This document shows positions 16,291-25,003 of a stretch of 64,000 bases of DNA, in pieces. The stretch comes from Symbiopectobacterium purcellii_A (GTDB taxonomy: Bacteria; Pseudomonadota; Gammaproteobacteria; Enterobacterales; Enterobacteriaceae). How positions within the stretch are numbered: the stretch's first letter is position 1; each line of letters begins with the position of its first letter. The notes under the pieces are model-generated. The model saw only the letters and a program-made list of their open reading frames with translations. It did not search any database and was not told where the DNA came from. A program made the position numbers and the translations under genes. Location: positions 2,852,001 through 2,916,000 of the forward strand of contig NZ_CP189882.1 in NCBI RefSeq assembly GCF_052050035.1, written 5' to 3'.

Positions 16291-16773
16291 ATGCAAGTGT
16301 TGATTATGCGTCATGGTGATGCAGTACCTGACGCAGCCAGTGATGCGCTTCGCCCGCTCAGTGCGCTCGGTGTTGAAGAATCGCGTCAAATGGCTTTCTG
16401 GCTACATGACCAGAGTGTGGCCATTACGCGTGTTTTGGTAAGTCCTTATGTCCGCGCCCAGCAAACCCTATCCACTTTGCGTGGTATCCTTTCCCTGCCT
16501 GATGAAGAAGACTGCCTGCCAGCGCTGACGCCGGGCGGCGATGCTGCGCTTGTCAGTGATTATCTGCTGGCATTGGCCGGTGAGGGGATCGAATCGGTGT
16601 TGATCGTCTCACACCTGCCCTTGGTAGGGTATCTGGTGGCGGAACTCAGCCCACAAACCGGTGCGCCGATGTTTGCCACCTCGGCGGTGGCCTGCGTTAC
16701 GCTGGATGCGCAGTCGGGTGCTGGTGTGTTCGATTGGCAAATCAGCCCGTCACAGTTGGCGCTCAAATCCTGA
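16291..16773 (+). CDS. sixA: Phosphohistidine phosphatase SixA
   Basis: SixA is a cytoplasmic histidine phosphatase that removes phosphate from HPt domains and from the nitrogen phosphotransferase protein NPr. The 160 aa match E. coli SixA (161). The catalytic RHG motif stands at residues 7-9 (MQVLIMRHGDA), with VSPYVRAQQTL near residue 51 and the second histidine in IVSHLPLVGYL. It is the first intact core gene after the secretion island. Confidence 0.95.
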   Translation: MQVLIMRHGDAVPDAASDALRPLSALGVEESRQMAFWLHDQSVAITRVLVSPYVRAQQTLSTLRGILSLPDEEDCLPALTPGGDAALVSDYLLALAGEGIESVLIVSHLPLVGYLVAELSPQTGAPMFATSAVACVTLDAQSGAGVFDWQISPSQLALKS

Positions 16774-16825
16774 TCCGAGCTTGCGCCGTCGTCACCGCCA
16801 GGCGACAGCGTGCAAGCCGGGCGCA

Positions 16826-17398
16826 TTAGCGTGACGGTTCAGTGCACGCCTTTATTTGACCGTACGCAGCATCCAGTTCCACCAACACCAACAACGCGGC
16901 GTCACCGCCAAACTCTTTGGGCGCCTTATGGAAAGCCAGAACGTCTGGATGTTGTGCCAACCAGAGTGGCGTTTGCTGTTTGAGAATATGCTTGCCGTGG
17001 CCGTGCATCACACAGGCGCAGTAAACGTGTTCACGGCGACAGGCCGCGAGCAGGGCACCCAGTTCTTGTTTGGCTTGCAACTGGGTTAATCCGTGCAGAT
17101 CGAGAAACAGATCCGGAGAATAGTCGCCGCGCCGCAGCTTTTTTAGCTCGTAATGGCTGCTGCCGGGGCGCACGTAACGCATGGGGCCGTCGCTGTCCAA
17201 CTGGGGCTGAAATTCGTCGGAAAAATAAAAACTGGCATCCACTTGTTCCTGCAACGCCTTGCGCGGCGGCAGCTTTCCTTCAACGTGATGGCGCTGTGGA
17301 CGGTGTACATAGGTATCCTGGCGCAGCGTTTTGGTGCCAGCCACGGAGGCGCGGAATAACTGTGCTTCGCCATCATTCAGCGCGTGTTTCTTACTCAT
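16826..17398 (-). CDS. smrB: Ribosome-rescue endonuclease SmrB
   Basis: SmrB cleaves mRNA at collided ribosomes. The 190-aa protein has the Smr domain at about residues 97-175, with DLHGLTQLQAKQEL and the VMHGHGKHIL motif, preceded by the family N-terminal region (RHHVEGKLPPRKALQEQVDA). E. coli SmrB is 183 aa. It is divergent from prmB, as in E. coli. Confidence 0.95.
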   Translation of the reverse strand: MSKKHALNDGEAQLFRASVAGTKTLRQDTYVHRPQRHHVEGKLPPRKALQEQVDASFYFSDEFQPQLDSDGPMRYVRPGSSHYELKKLRRGDYSPDLFLDLHGLTQLQAKQELGALLAACRREHVYCACVMHGHGKHILKQQTPLWLAQHPDVLAFHKAPKEFGGDAALLVLVELDAAYGQIKACTEPSR

Positions 17399-17712
17399 TC
17401 GGTCACCCCGTTGTGTCTCTCACGGTCCTTATTACGTCGGCGTATCTGCTTCCCGATGGGGCGGCCTGGCGTTAGGGCATTAATTCATAAGGCATTTGCC
17501 ATAAATGACATGGGTCCCAGTGTAACCTGTAATAGTGCCTGTGCTACCTTTTTAATAGTAAACCTGAAATTACCAGAGCACTGAGAGGGAGAATCGATTG
17601 ATAGGCGACGTAGAGGATTTCTGTGCGGGTGGGTGATATCTGCTGATTTGTCGTTAGCTTCATGGCAAACTAAGCGGCATTTCCTGACGGGTGGGGTCTG
17701 TGGAGGACTAAC
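17399..17712. other. Divergent smrB-prmB intergenic region
   Basis: These 314 bases separate two divergently read genes and should contain both promoters. I cannot point to a convincing -35/-10 pair and see no RNA gene or repeat. Confidence 0.4.
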
Positions 17713-18645
17713 TTGGATAAAATTTTCGTCGACGAGGCGGTCAAAGACCTGCATACCTTGCAAGACATGCTGCGCTGGGCGGTAAGCCGTTTTAACGCAG
17801 CCGATCTCTATTATGGACATGGCACCGATAACCCGTGGGATGAAGCGTTGCAACTGGTGCTGCCAACCCTGTATTTACCCCTCGATTTCCCCGCGGATAT
17901 GTATGGCTCACGTCTGACGTTATCAGAGCGGCACCGTGTGGTTGAACGCGTAATTCGTCGCGTGAATGAACGTCTGCCGGTGGCTTATCTGACCAACAAG
18001 GCATGGTTTTGCGGGTTGGAGTTTTTTGTTGATGAGCGCGTGCTGGTGCCACGTTCGCCAATTGGTGAATTGATTTCCCAGCAGTTCGCAGGACTGATCG
18101 CCGATGAGCCGCTGCATATTCTCGATCTCTGTACCGGCAGCGGCTGTATTGCGATAGCGTGTGCGCATGCCTTCCCCGACGCTGAAGTGGATGCTGTCGA
18201 TCTCTCCAGCGATGCGTTGGCCGTCGCCGAGCAGAATATCCAGCAACACTGCCTGGAACAGCAGGTCACGCCGATTCGCTCCGACCTGTTTCGCGCGCTG
18301 CCGCCGCTCGAATATGATCTGATTGTCACCAATCCGCCGTATGTGGATGCGGAAGACATGGCGGATTTGCCACAGGAGTTTCGCCGTGAGCCGGAACTGG
18401 GTCTTGCTGCAGGCAATGACGGGCTGGATCTGGTACGCCGCATTTTGGCCTGCGCGCCAGACTACCTTAATGAGCAGGGCGTGCTGATTTGTGAAGTGGG
18501 CAACAGTATGGTGCATTTGATGGATCAGTGTCCGGATATTCCGTTTACCTGGCTGGCGTTTGAGCACGGTGGTGATGGCGTATTTATGCTGACAAAAGAT
18601 CAACTGGTGGATTGTCACGGCCATTTCGCGGCGTATCGGCAATAA
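17713..18645 (+). CDS. prmB: Ribosomal protein L3 glutamine methyltransferase PrmB
   Basis: PrmB methylates the side-chain amide of a glutamine in ribosomal protein L3. The 310 aa equal the E. coli enzyme. The start is a TTG (17713) preceded by GGAGG, and DKIFVDEAVKDLHTLQDMLR aligns with the E. coli N-terminus from its second residue. The SAM-binding motif LDLCTGSGCIAIA lies near residue 140 and the catalytic NPPY near residues 206-209. It heads the prmB-aroC-mepA-yfcA-epmC run. Confidence 0.97.
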   Translation: MDKIFVDEAVKDLHTLQDMLRWAVSRFNAADLYYGHGTDNPWDEALQLVLPTLYLPLDFPADMYGSRLTLSERHRVVERVIRRVNERLPVAYLTNKAWFCGLEFFVDERVLVPRSPIGELISQQFAGLIADEPLHILDLCTGSGCIAIACAHAFPDAEVDAVDLSSDALAVAEQNIQQHCLEQQVTPIRSDLFRALPPLEYDLIVTNPPYVDAEDMADLPQEFRREPELGLAAGNDGLDLVRRILACAPDYLNEQGVLICEVGNSMVHLMDQCPDIPFTWLAFEHGGDGVFMLTKDQLVDCHGHFAAYRQ

Positions 18646-18729
18646 ACACACCGATTATGCCGGGCTCGCCCCGGCAATATAAATCATAATGCAGTACAGA
18701 ATAGCGATGTTACACAGAAAGGAGCCGTG

Positions 18730-19815
18730 ATGGCAGGCAACAGTATTGGCCAGTTCTTCCGCGTCACCACGTTCGGCGAATCCCACGGTATTGCACTGGG
18801 ATGTATCGTTGATGGCGTACCGCCGGGTATTCCGCTGACCGAGGCGGATCTGCAACACGATTTGGATCGCCGTCGTCCTGGCACCTCGCGTTATACAACG
18901 CAGCGCCGTGAGCCGGATCAGGTGCGTATTTTATCTGGCGTGTTTGAAGGGGTCACCACGGGCACCAGCATTGGCCTGATTATCGAAAATACCGATCAGC
19001 GCTCTCAGGATTACAGTGCGATCAAGGATGTATTCCGTCCCGGTCATGCTGATTATACCTACGAACAAAAATACGGCGTGCGTGATTATCGCGGCGGTGG
19101 CCGCTCTTCGGCCCGTGAAACCGCAATGCGCGTGGCCGCCGGGGCCATTGCTAAAAAATACCTGCAAATGACGCACGGTATTCAGGTGCGTGGTTATTTA
19201 GCACAGATGGGCGATGTCACCTGCGAATTGAAAGAGTGGTATATCGTTGAGCAAAATCCGTTTTTTTGCCCCGATGCCGACAAGATCGATGCACTGGATG
19301 AATTGATGCGTGCCCTGAAAAAAGAGGGTGATTCCATCGGTGCCAAAGTCAGCGTTGTCGCAGAATCTGTACCCGCAGGCTTGGGGGAACCGGTGTTTGA
19401 CCGGTTGGATGCCGATCTGGCCCACGCATTGATGAGTATCAACGCCGTAAAAGGCGTGGAAATTGGCGATGGATTTGCGGTTGTCACCAAACGCGGCAGC
19501 GAAAACCGTGATGAAATTACTCCGCAAGGGTTCCAGAGTAACCATGCGGGCGGCGTACTGGGCGGCATCAGCAGCGGACAGGCGATTGTCGCGCATCTGG
19601 CGCTGAAACCCACCTCGAGCATTACGGTGCCGGGGAAAACCATCAACCGCCAGGGGGAAGCAACGGAAATGATCACCCGTGGACGTCACGATCCCTGCGT
19701 GGGGATTCGTGCGGTGCCGATTGCGGAGGCAATGATGGCGATTGTATTGATGGATCATTTGTTGCGTCAGCGCGCCCAGTGTGCGGACGTCGTGAGTCAG
19801 GTTCCTCGTTGGTAA
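18730..19815 (+). CDS. aroC: Chorismate synthase AroC
   Basis: AroC converts 5-enolpyruvylshikimate-3-phosphate to chorismate with reduced FMN, the last common step to aromatic amino acids, folate and quinones. I chose the ATG at 18730 (361 aa, as in E. coli) over the GTG one codon earlier; AAGGAG lies just upstream. Family motifs include FGESHG at the N-terminus, the RPGTSRYTTQRREPDQV block, GGGRSSARETAMRVAAGA and RGRHDPC. It is intact. Confidence 0.97.
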   Translation: MAGNSIGQFFRVTTFGESHGIALGCIVDGVPPGIPLTEADLQHDLDRRRPGTSRYTTQRREPDQVRILSGVFEGVTTGTSIGLIIENTDQRSQDYSAIKDVFRPGHADYTYEQKYGVRDYRGGGRSSARETAMRVAAGAIAKKYLQMTHGIQVRGYLAQMGDVTCELKEWYIVEQNPFFCPDADKIDALDELMRALKKEGDSIGAKVSVVAESVPAGLGEPVFDRLDADLAHALMSINAVKGVEIGDGFAVVTKRGSENRDEITPQGFQSNHAGGVLGGISSGQAIVAHLALKPTSSITVPGKTINRQGEATEMITRGRHDPCVGIRAVPIAEAMMAIVLMDHLLRQRAQCADVVSQVPRW

Positions 19816-19822
19816 ACTAAAC

Positions 19823-20650
19823 ATGAAAAAAGGGTGGGTGGGGGCCATTGCCGTGCTGTTGAGCGCCGGCGTATGGGCAAAAACCCCGTGGCAAGAGATC
19901 GCACATCCGGTGCCGGGTACGGCGCAGGCTATTGGTGCTTTCTCTAACGGCTGTATTGTCGGTGCGCAGCCGTTGCCGTTGGAATCCGTGAATTATCAGG
20001 TGATGCGTGTCGATCAACGCCGCTATTTCGGTCATCCGGATTTGCTGGCGTTTATCACGCGGCTGAGTGCCAATGTGAAAAAGCAGACGGGCGGTATTGT
20101 GCTGGTGGGCGATATGGGCATGCCGGCAGGCGGTAGATTCAGCAGCGGCCATGCCAGCCACCAGTCCGGTCTGGATGCGGATATTTGGTTACAAATGCCG
20201 CTGCAACGCTGGACAGCGCAGCAGCTTCTGAAACCGCAGCCTATTGATTTGGTTGCAGCCAACGGTCGGCAGGTCAACCCACGCTTGTGGCAACCGCAGG
20301 TGACGGCACTCATCAAACTGGCCGCGCAGGATCATGAGGTCACTCGCATCTTTGTTAACCCGGCCATCAAGAAACAGCTGTGTCAGGAAGCGGGACAGAA
20401 TCGTGATTGGCTGCGTAAAGTGCGTCCCTGGTTTGCGCACCGGGCGCATATGCACGTGCGGCTACGCTGCCCGGCAGACAGTCTGGAATGTCAGGATCAG
20501 GACGCGCCACCCGCAGGTGATGGGTGCGGTGCCGAGTTGAGCAGTTGGTTTACGCCACGCCACCCGAGCCCAGAAGCGCCAGTGAAAACGCCACCTCCGC
20601 TCCCCGCCTCGTGCCAGGCATTACTCGATAAACATCTGTTGGTGAACTAA
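19823..20650 (+). CDS. mepA: Penicillin-insensitive murein endopeptidase MepA
   Basis: MepA is a periplasmic zinc peptidase that cuts D-Ala-meso-DAP crosslinks. The 275 aa match E. coli (274). A cleavable signal peptide is evident (KKGWVGAIAVLLSAGVWA). Zinc-binding residues appear in GHASHQSGLDADIWL near residue 113 and in HRAHMHVRL near residue 210, the LAS-peptidase pattern. It lies 7 bases after aroC and 3 before yfcA. Confidence 0.96.
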   Translation: MKKGWVGAIAVLLSAGVWAKTPWQEIAHPVPGTAQAIGAFSNGCIVGAQPLPLESVNYQVMRVDQRRYFGHPDLLAFITRLSANVKKQTGGIVLVGDMGMPAGGRFSSGHASHQSGLDADIWLQMPLQRWTAQQLLKPQPIDLVAANGRQVNPRLWQPQVTALIKLAAQDHEVTRIFVNPAIKKQLCQEAGQNRDWLRKVRPWFAHRAHMHVRLRCPADSLECQDQDAPPAGDGCGAELSSWFTPRHPSPEAPVKTPPPLPASCQALLDKHLLVN

Positions 20651-20653
20651 ATC

Positions 20654-21457
20654 ATGGAATGGTTTTTGGTCAGCCCCGAAATGCTCGGGGTGTTGTTTGC
20701 GTTTGCGGCACTTGCCGGTTTTATCGATTCTATCGCGGGGGGAGGCGGATTACTCAGTATTCCTATTCTGCTCTCGGCGGGACTAAGCCCAGCGCAGGCG
20801 CTGGCAACCAATAAACTGCAAGCGGTCGGTGGCTCTTTTTCTGCCAGTCTCTATTTCGTCCGTCAGCGCGCCGTGAAGTTAAGTGAACAGAAGCTGCCGA
20901 TCGCACTGACCTTTGTCGGCTCAACGTTTGGTGCCTGGTTGATTCAGCAGATTCACGCAGACTTTTTGCGCCAGATCCTGCCTGTTCTGGTGATCGGTAT
21001 CGGGCTCTATTTCCTGTTAATGCCGAAAATTGGTGAAGAAGATCGCCAGAAACGCTTGTCTGGTCTTCCTTTTGCCTTTTTGGCGGGCGGGTGTATTGGG
21101 TTCTATGATGGTTTCTTTGGCCCCGGCGCAGGTTCTTTTTACGCGCTGGCGTTTGTCACGGTCAGTGGTTTCAGCCTGCCTAAAGCCACGGCACATGCCA
21201 AGGTACTTAATTTTACTTCCAATTTTGGTGGGTTGCTGTTCTTTATCCTCGGCGGTCAGGTGGTCTGGGGCGTGGGTCTGGTGATGCTGGTGGGGCAAGT
21301 GTTGGGGGCTCGTCTCGGCGCTCGTATGGTGCTCAATAAGGGGCAAACGCTGATCCGCCCGATGCTGGTGATTGTGTCTGCCTGCATGAGCGTGAAGCTG
21401 ATTTATGATAACAACGGCAGCGACATTGCCCAATGGATAGGACACCTCTGGTCATGA
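20654..21457 (+). CDS. yfcA: TSUP-family membrane transporter YfcA
   Basis: This 267-aa polytopic inner-membrane protein of the sulfite exporter TauE/SafE family has about eight hydrophobic segments. The motif FAALAGFIDSIAGGGGLLSIP near the N-terminus and its repeat-like partner GGCIGFYDGFFGPGAGSF define the family. E. coli YfcA has 269 aa and the same neighbours. Its substrate is not established. Confidence 0.93.
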   Translation: MEWFLVSPEMLGVLFAFAALAGFIDSIAGGGGLLSIPILLSAGLSPAQALATNKLQAVGGSFSASLYFVRQRAVKLSEQKLPIALTFVGSTFGAWLIQQIHADFLRQILPVLVIGIGLYFLLMPKIGEEDRQKRLSGLPFAFLAGGCIGFYDGFFGPGAGSFYALAFVTVSGFSLPKATAHAKVLNFTSNFGGLLFFILGGQVVWGVGLVMLVGQVLGARLGARMVLNKGQTLIRPMLVIVSACMSVKLIYDNNGSDIAQWIGHLWS

Positions 21458-22017
21458 CCACCTCTAGCATAAGCACTACGTACGATTACCGCGATCTTAT
21501 TGCCTTGTTCGGGCAATGCTTTGAACAGGACTATAACACCCGGCTGGTGAAAGGGGACGATGAGCCTATCTATTTGCCCGCGGATGAACAGTTTTCCTAT
21601 CATCGCATTGTGTTCGCGCACGGGTTTTATGCCAGCGCATTTCATGAGATTTCGCATTGGTGCATTGCCGGTGAGGCACGACGCAAGCTGGTAGATTTTG
21701 GCTATTGGTACTGCCCTGATGGCCGCGATGCGGCAACGCAGGGGCAGTTCGAGCAGGTAGAAATCAAGCCACAGGCGTTTGACTGGCTGTTTTGCGTGGC
21801 ATCGGGCTTTCCCTTCAATGTCAGTTGCGACAATCTGGAAGGGGATGTCGAGCCGGATCGCATCGCGTTTCAGCGCACCGTACATGTGCAAGTGATGGCC
21901 TATCTCGAGCAGGGTATTCCGGCGCGGCCATTGCGCTTTATTCGCGCATTACAATCGTTTTACAATACGCCGCCGTTGACGGCGGAGCAGTTCCCGTATC
22001 CCGCCGAGCTCAACTGA
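21454..22017 (+). CDS. epmC: Elongation factor P hydroxylase EpmC
   Basis: EpmC hydroxylates the beta-lysylated lysine of elongation factor P. The ATG at 21454 overlaps the yfcA stop (ATGA) and gives 187 aa (E. coli 182); an in-frame ATG at 21433 is possible but less likely. Conserved blocks are RLVKGDDEPIYLPADEQF, the metal-binding HGFYASAFHEISHW and DFGYWYCPDGRDA. Confidence 0.93.
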   Translation: MTTSSISTTYDYRDLIALFGQCFEQDYNTRLVKGDDEPIYLPADEQFSYHRIVFAHGFYASAFHEISHWCIAGEARRKLVDFGYWYCPDGRDAATQGQFEQVEIKPQAFDWLFCVASGFPFNVSCDNLEGDVEPDRIAFQRTVHVQVMAYLEQGIPARPLRFIRALQSFYNTPPLTAEQFPYPAELN

Positions 22018-22048
22018 TGCGGATAAACGTTAATAGTGAGGATGTTAG

Positions 22049-22330
22049 ATGATCGCAGAATGTGAAGCGCGTATTCTTGCGCTGATTGATAATATGGTAG
22101 AGCATGCCAGCGATGATGAACTTTTTGCCGGTGGCTACCTGCGCGGTCATTTGACGCTGGCGGTGGCAGAAGCCGAAGAACAGGGCGACACTACGGTTCA
22201 GGCGCTCTATCAGCGTGTTTGCGACAGTGTACAGCAAGCGATTAAAAACGATGAGCTCTCGCCGCCGGATCAGATATTAGTTAATGGTATGTGGGACGAT
22301 TTATTTCAACGTGCCTCACAGATCAATTGA
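22049..22330 (+). CDS. yfcL: YfcL family protein
   Basis: This 93-aa small acidic cytoplasmic protein of unknown function is nearly collinear with E. coli YfcL (92 aa): MIAECEARILALIDNMVEHA, then SDDELFAGGYLRGHLTLAVAE, and the C-terminal MWDDLFQRASQ. GAGGATG precedes the ATG. It is the last intact gene of this syntenic block. Confidence 0.92.
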   Translation: MIAECEARILALIDNMVEHASDDELFAGGYLRGHLTLAVAEAEEQGDTTVQALYQRVCDSVQQAIKNDELSPPDQILVNGMWDDLFQRASQIN

Positions 22331-22386
22331 TAAATAATTCTCCCTGATTTGGTAAATGAGAAAACGTATTATTTAACGCATTATAT

Positions 22387-22410
22387 TTATTCCCGTGAAA
22401 GCGGGAATAA
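22387..22410. terminator. Hairpin after yfcL
   Basis: A perfect 9-bp stem (TTATTCCCG and CGGGAATAA) with a 6-base loop lies 57 bases after the yfcL stop in AT-rich sequence. It likely ends the prmB-yfcL transcript, though no clear run of T follows. Confidence 0.55.
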
Positions 22411-23015
22411 ATCATTAAAACAAACAGTTGAATGCCACTCTGTCTGGATCGGTAAATAAAATCATCAGCTCTGCACTCATCTTTACACGACTCTGATTAA
22501 ATTATACACGCACGATAAACTTCTCTGCATAATATCCGAAATAATAGCCATCAACGAGAGATGCTACAGCAGCAAGGAATAATAAGCTGCCTGACCTGCT
22601 AATGTGACAGGTTATATTCTGCAAGGAATCAGAGTTAATGATGCGTTATCTCGTTATATATTTACCCCCGAGCTGAGGGGAATACATTAACTTTGATGAC
22701 AGAGATTAAGAACCCATCCCAATAGGATTTTATTCCAGACAATGATGCCGCAGGTAAAATGCAGCATCGCCTAATAATTTTCGACTTTCTTCTCCCAGCG
22801 AGTCAGAACCCGACGAAAGCGATTCATCCAGCTGTGCGTTCACGCCTAGGAATTTCAAACTTTTTGGAGCCCCTGATTTCGGCGGCTGGCAACGATGAAA
22901 ACCGGCTTTTTTATCGTGAATGCCTCTGTGTTTGGGTGATTTTTGAACACATTGCGCGTTTTTTGATTACATCGCCGAATTCCAGGCAGAGCTTCCCCGC
23001 ATTATCCAACGTAAC
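22411..23015. other. Gene-free, AT-rich stretch with IS91-type flanking sequence
   Basis: No supported coding sequence is seen in these 605 bases. The last ~250 bases follow the 3' end of an IS91-type transposase remnant and may be its terminal region. In E. coli the genes after yfcL lead on to mnmC-fabB; here that link is occupied by mobile DNA. Confidence 0.4.
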
Positions 23016-23025
23016 GCATTCGCGC

Positions 23026-23121
23026 TATAGCCAACCGACTTAAAAATGATTACATCCTATGCCCTGATATGCGGCAAAGAAGCATAGCTGGCTGTTATCA
23101 AAATAATGTCGCTTGGCTATA
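23026..23121 (+). repeat. MITE2 copy 1 (96 bp, IS630-type ends)
   Basis: The element runs from TATAGCC to GGCTATA with imperfect terminal inverted repeats and an inner CTATGC/GCATAG pair. It sits at a TA inside the IS91 remnant; removing it restores the reading frame. Confidence 0.88.
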
Positions 23122-23309
23122 TCTCCCCGGCGTTCGCGATTAGCTTCTCCAGGGCCGTTGCCGGCAGCGCCCGGCTGAACGCCATTTTTGCCCCGCACAG
23201 CAGGCAGGCAAACGGGTCTGTATTCAGTAATCCCTGACTCCGCGTTGTGTATGCCACTGGCGCTGCTTTTTTCACATTATCCTGCCCTAGGGCTTTTCTC
23301 ACCAGAGGC

Positions 23310-23498
23310 GGCTTTGTTGAATAATTTAAGATACTGATTTATATAAGCATTATAAAATTTCAACGACTAATTTTTCCTCTCGGAATGCTTTTTATTGTGC
23401 TAACTATTTGATTTGTCGTTCTAACAAAATACATTCTCTGTAAATGCATTCTAACTAAAGAAGATGTAAATCAAACGGTTAAATTATTCAACAAAGCC
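23310..23498 (+). repeat. MITE1 copy 2 with 9-bp target duplication
   Basis: The 189-bp element has GGCTTTGTTGAATAA ends and is flanked on both sides by ACCAGAGGC (23301-23309 and 23499-23507). It interrupts the IS91 remnant. Confidence 0.93.
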
Positions 23499-23592
23499 AC
23501 CAGAGGCAACAGTTTTCCCACTACGCGGTTAGCCAGAAAACCAAAGTAACGCACCATCCGGAAATGCTTCTCCGGTATATGCTGCACTGGTC

Positions 23593-24528
23593 AAGTAAAT
23601 CAGGACACTTTTTTCTCAGCCATTTGTTCATAACGCACCGGAGACAGATCCCCGTTAGCGGCATGATGCCTGTCTAGGTTGTAGTAGCGGATATACGTCG
23701 CCACATCCTGCTCCATGTAAGCCCGTGTTGGCTGGGGTACCAGCAGCAACCATTCATGTTTCAGACTGCCCCAGAAGCGCTCCATCACCGCATTATCCCA
23801 GCAGGCACCCACGTCTCCCATACTGCTCCTCAGCCTGTAGCTGCTCAGCAGCGCCTGAAAGCGTTGTCCCGTGTACTGCGCCCCCCTGTCCGTATGCACC
23901 ACCAGGCCCGGCGGGGGAGTTCGCAGGTTATATGCCTTCATCAGGGCCCCGCAGACCAGCGATGAGGTCATCCGTCTGTCCACCTGCCAGCCCACTATCT
24001 GCCGGGAGTACAAATCCATAATAGCCGCCAGATACAGCCAGCCTTCACCGGTCTTCAGATACGCGATGTCACTCGCCCACACCTGATTTGGCCCCGGCGG
24101 GTTAAAATTCTGGTTCAGCAGGTTTGGGGCCACCTCTGCACCCGGGCGGGGTTTTGTCGTGACCTTATAAGTCCGGCGCTGTCGGCATACCAGCCCCTCT
24201 TCCTGCATGAGTTTCCTCACCCGCCAGCGGCTGATTATGATGCCTTCTCCACGAAGCCTTTTGACCAGCGTCCGGCTTCCTGCTCCCTGCCTGCTGGCGG
24301 CGAACAGCGCCTTTAACCTGACCCGGACCTCCACGTCTTTTTGCAGCGGTTCGGCGGGCTTTTTTCGCCATGCATACCAGGCAGAGGCCGTCACACGCAT
24401 GACCCGACAGAGTGTACGAACGCTGAAGTCAGTGGCATTGTCGAGAATGAACCGGTCTCTCACGACATATGTTTCGCGAAGAAGGCACTCGCCTTTTTTA
24501 GTATCTCCTTCTCTGTACGTAACTCTTT
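23593..24528 (-). mobile_element. IS3-family remnant with complete OrfB (23600-24463)
   Basis: OrfB on the minus strand (24463 to 23600, 287 aa) is an intact-looking IS3 integrase. It has the HTH_21 region (VRKLMQEEGLVCRQRRTYKV), the first Asp in NQVWASDIAYLKTGEG, the second in LVVHTDRGAQYTG and the Glu in CWDNAVMERFWGSLKHE. OrfA survives only as its last ~23 codons (RTEKEILKKASAFFAKHMS), because an IS5-family element begins at 24529. The right terminus near 23593 reads TCAAGTAAATCAGGACAC. Without OrfA the copy cannot move by itself. Confidence 0.85.
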
Positions 24529-24651
24529 AAGCGTGTTGCTTAATAGTGAAATAAGGGTGTTTCGGTGATTGAAGTAAATTTTACGCTGTTCTGAGATGGA
24601 AATTCCAAAGACCGGCGCTAAGGAGTAAGAAGGTATCATCAATAAAGGGTC

Positions 24652-24840
24652 GGCTTTGTTGAATAATTTAAGATACTGATTTATATAAGCATTATAAAAT
24701 TTCAACGACTAATTTTTCCTCTCGGAATGCTTTTTATTGTGCTAACTATTTGATTTGTCGTTCTAACAAAATACATTCTCTGTAAATGCATTCTAACTAA
24801 AGAAGATGTAAATCAAACGGTTAAATTATTCAACAAAGCC
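24652..24840 (+). repeat. MITE1 copy 3, with flanking deletion
   Basis: A complete 189-bp element, but its flanks (TAAAGGGTC and TCTCGCCCC) are not duplicates and come from distant parts of the IS5 element. About 600-700 bases of IS5 were therefore deleted next to it. Confidence 0.88.
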
Positions 24841-25003
24841 TCTCGCCCCAAGGTCATCTCTAAAACCGGCAATAATATTTTTACCCAGCGACATACCCGT
24901 GTTCTATCTAAACCAAAAAGAAGTCCTTGCAAATCATAGGTCGGATAACATTTTAAATACAATAAAATAAAAAGCAGTTTATCTAATGGGGTTGGGAGAT
25001 AAA

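Larger units (their letters stand above)
23016..23592 (-). pseudogene. IS91-family transposase C-terminal remnant, split by two MITEs
   Basis: Joining the minus-strand pieces around MITE1 (23310-23498) and MITE2 (23026-23121) gives one frame: FRMVRYFGFLANRVVGKLLP, then VRKALGQ, then FACLLCGAKMAFSRALPA, ending in LIANAGEIARMRYVG and a stop near 23016. The RYFGFLANRVVGKLLP block and the late C-x-x-C pair resemble the C-terminal part of IS91-type Y2 transposases. The N-terminal catalytic part is absent, replaced by the IS3 end at 23593. Confidence 0.6.

Noticed and set aside
22759..23043. 94-aa plus-strand frame
   Set aside because: It runs into MITE2 and lies opposite the tail region of the IS91-type remnant; no homology is apparent.
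23725..24086. Plus-strand frames of 69-98 aa
   Set aside because: They are antisense to IS3 OrfB.
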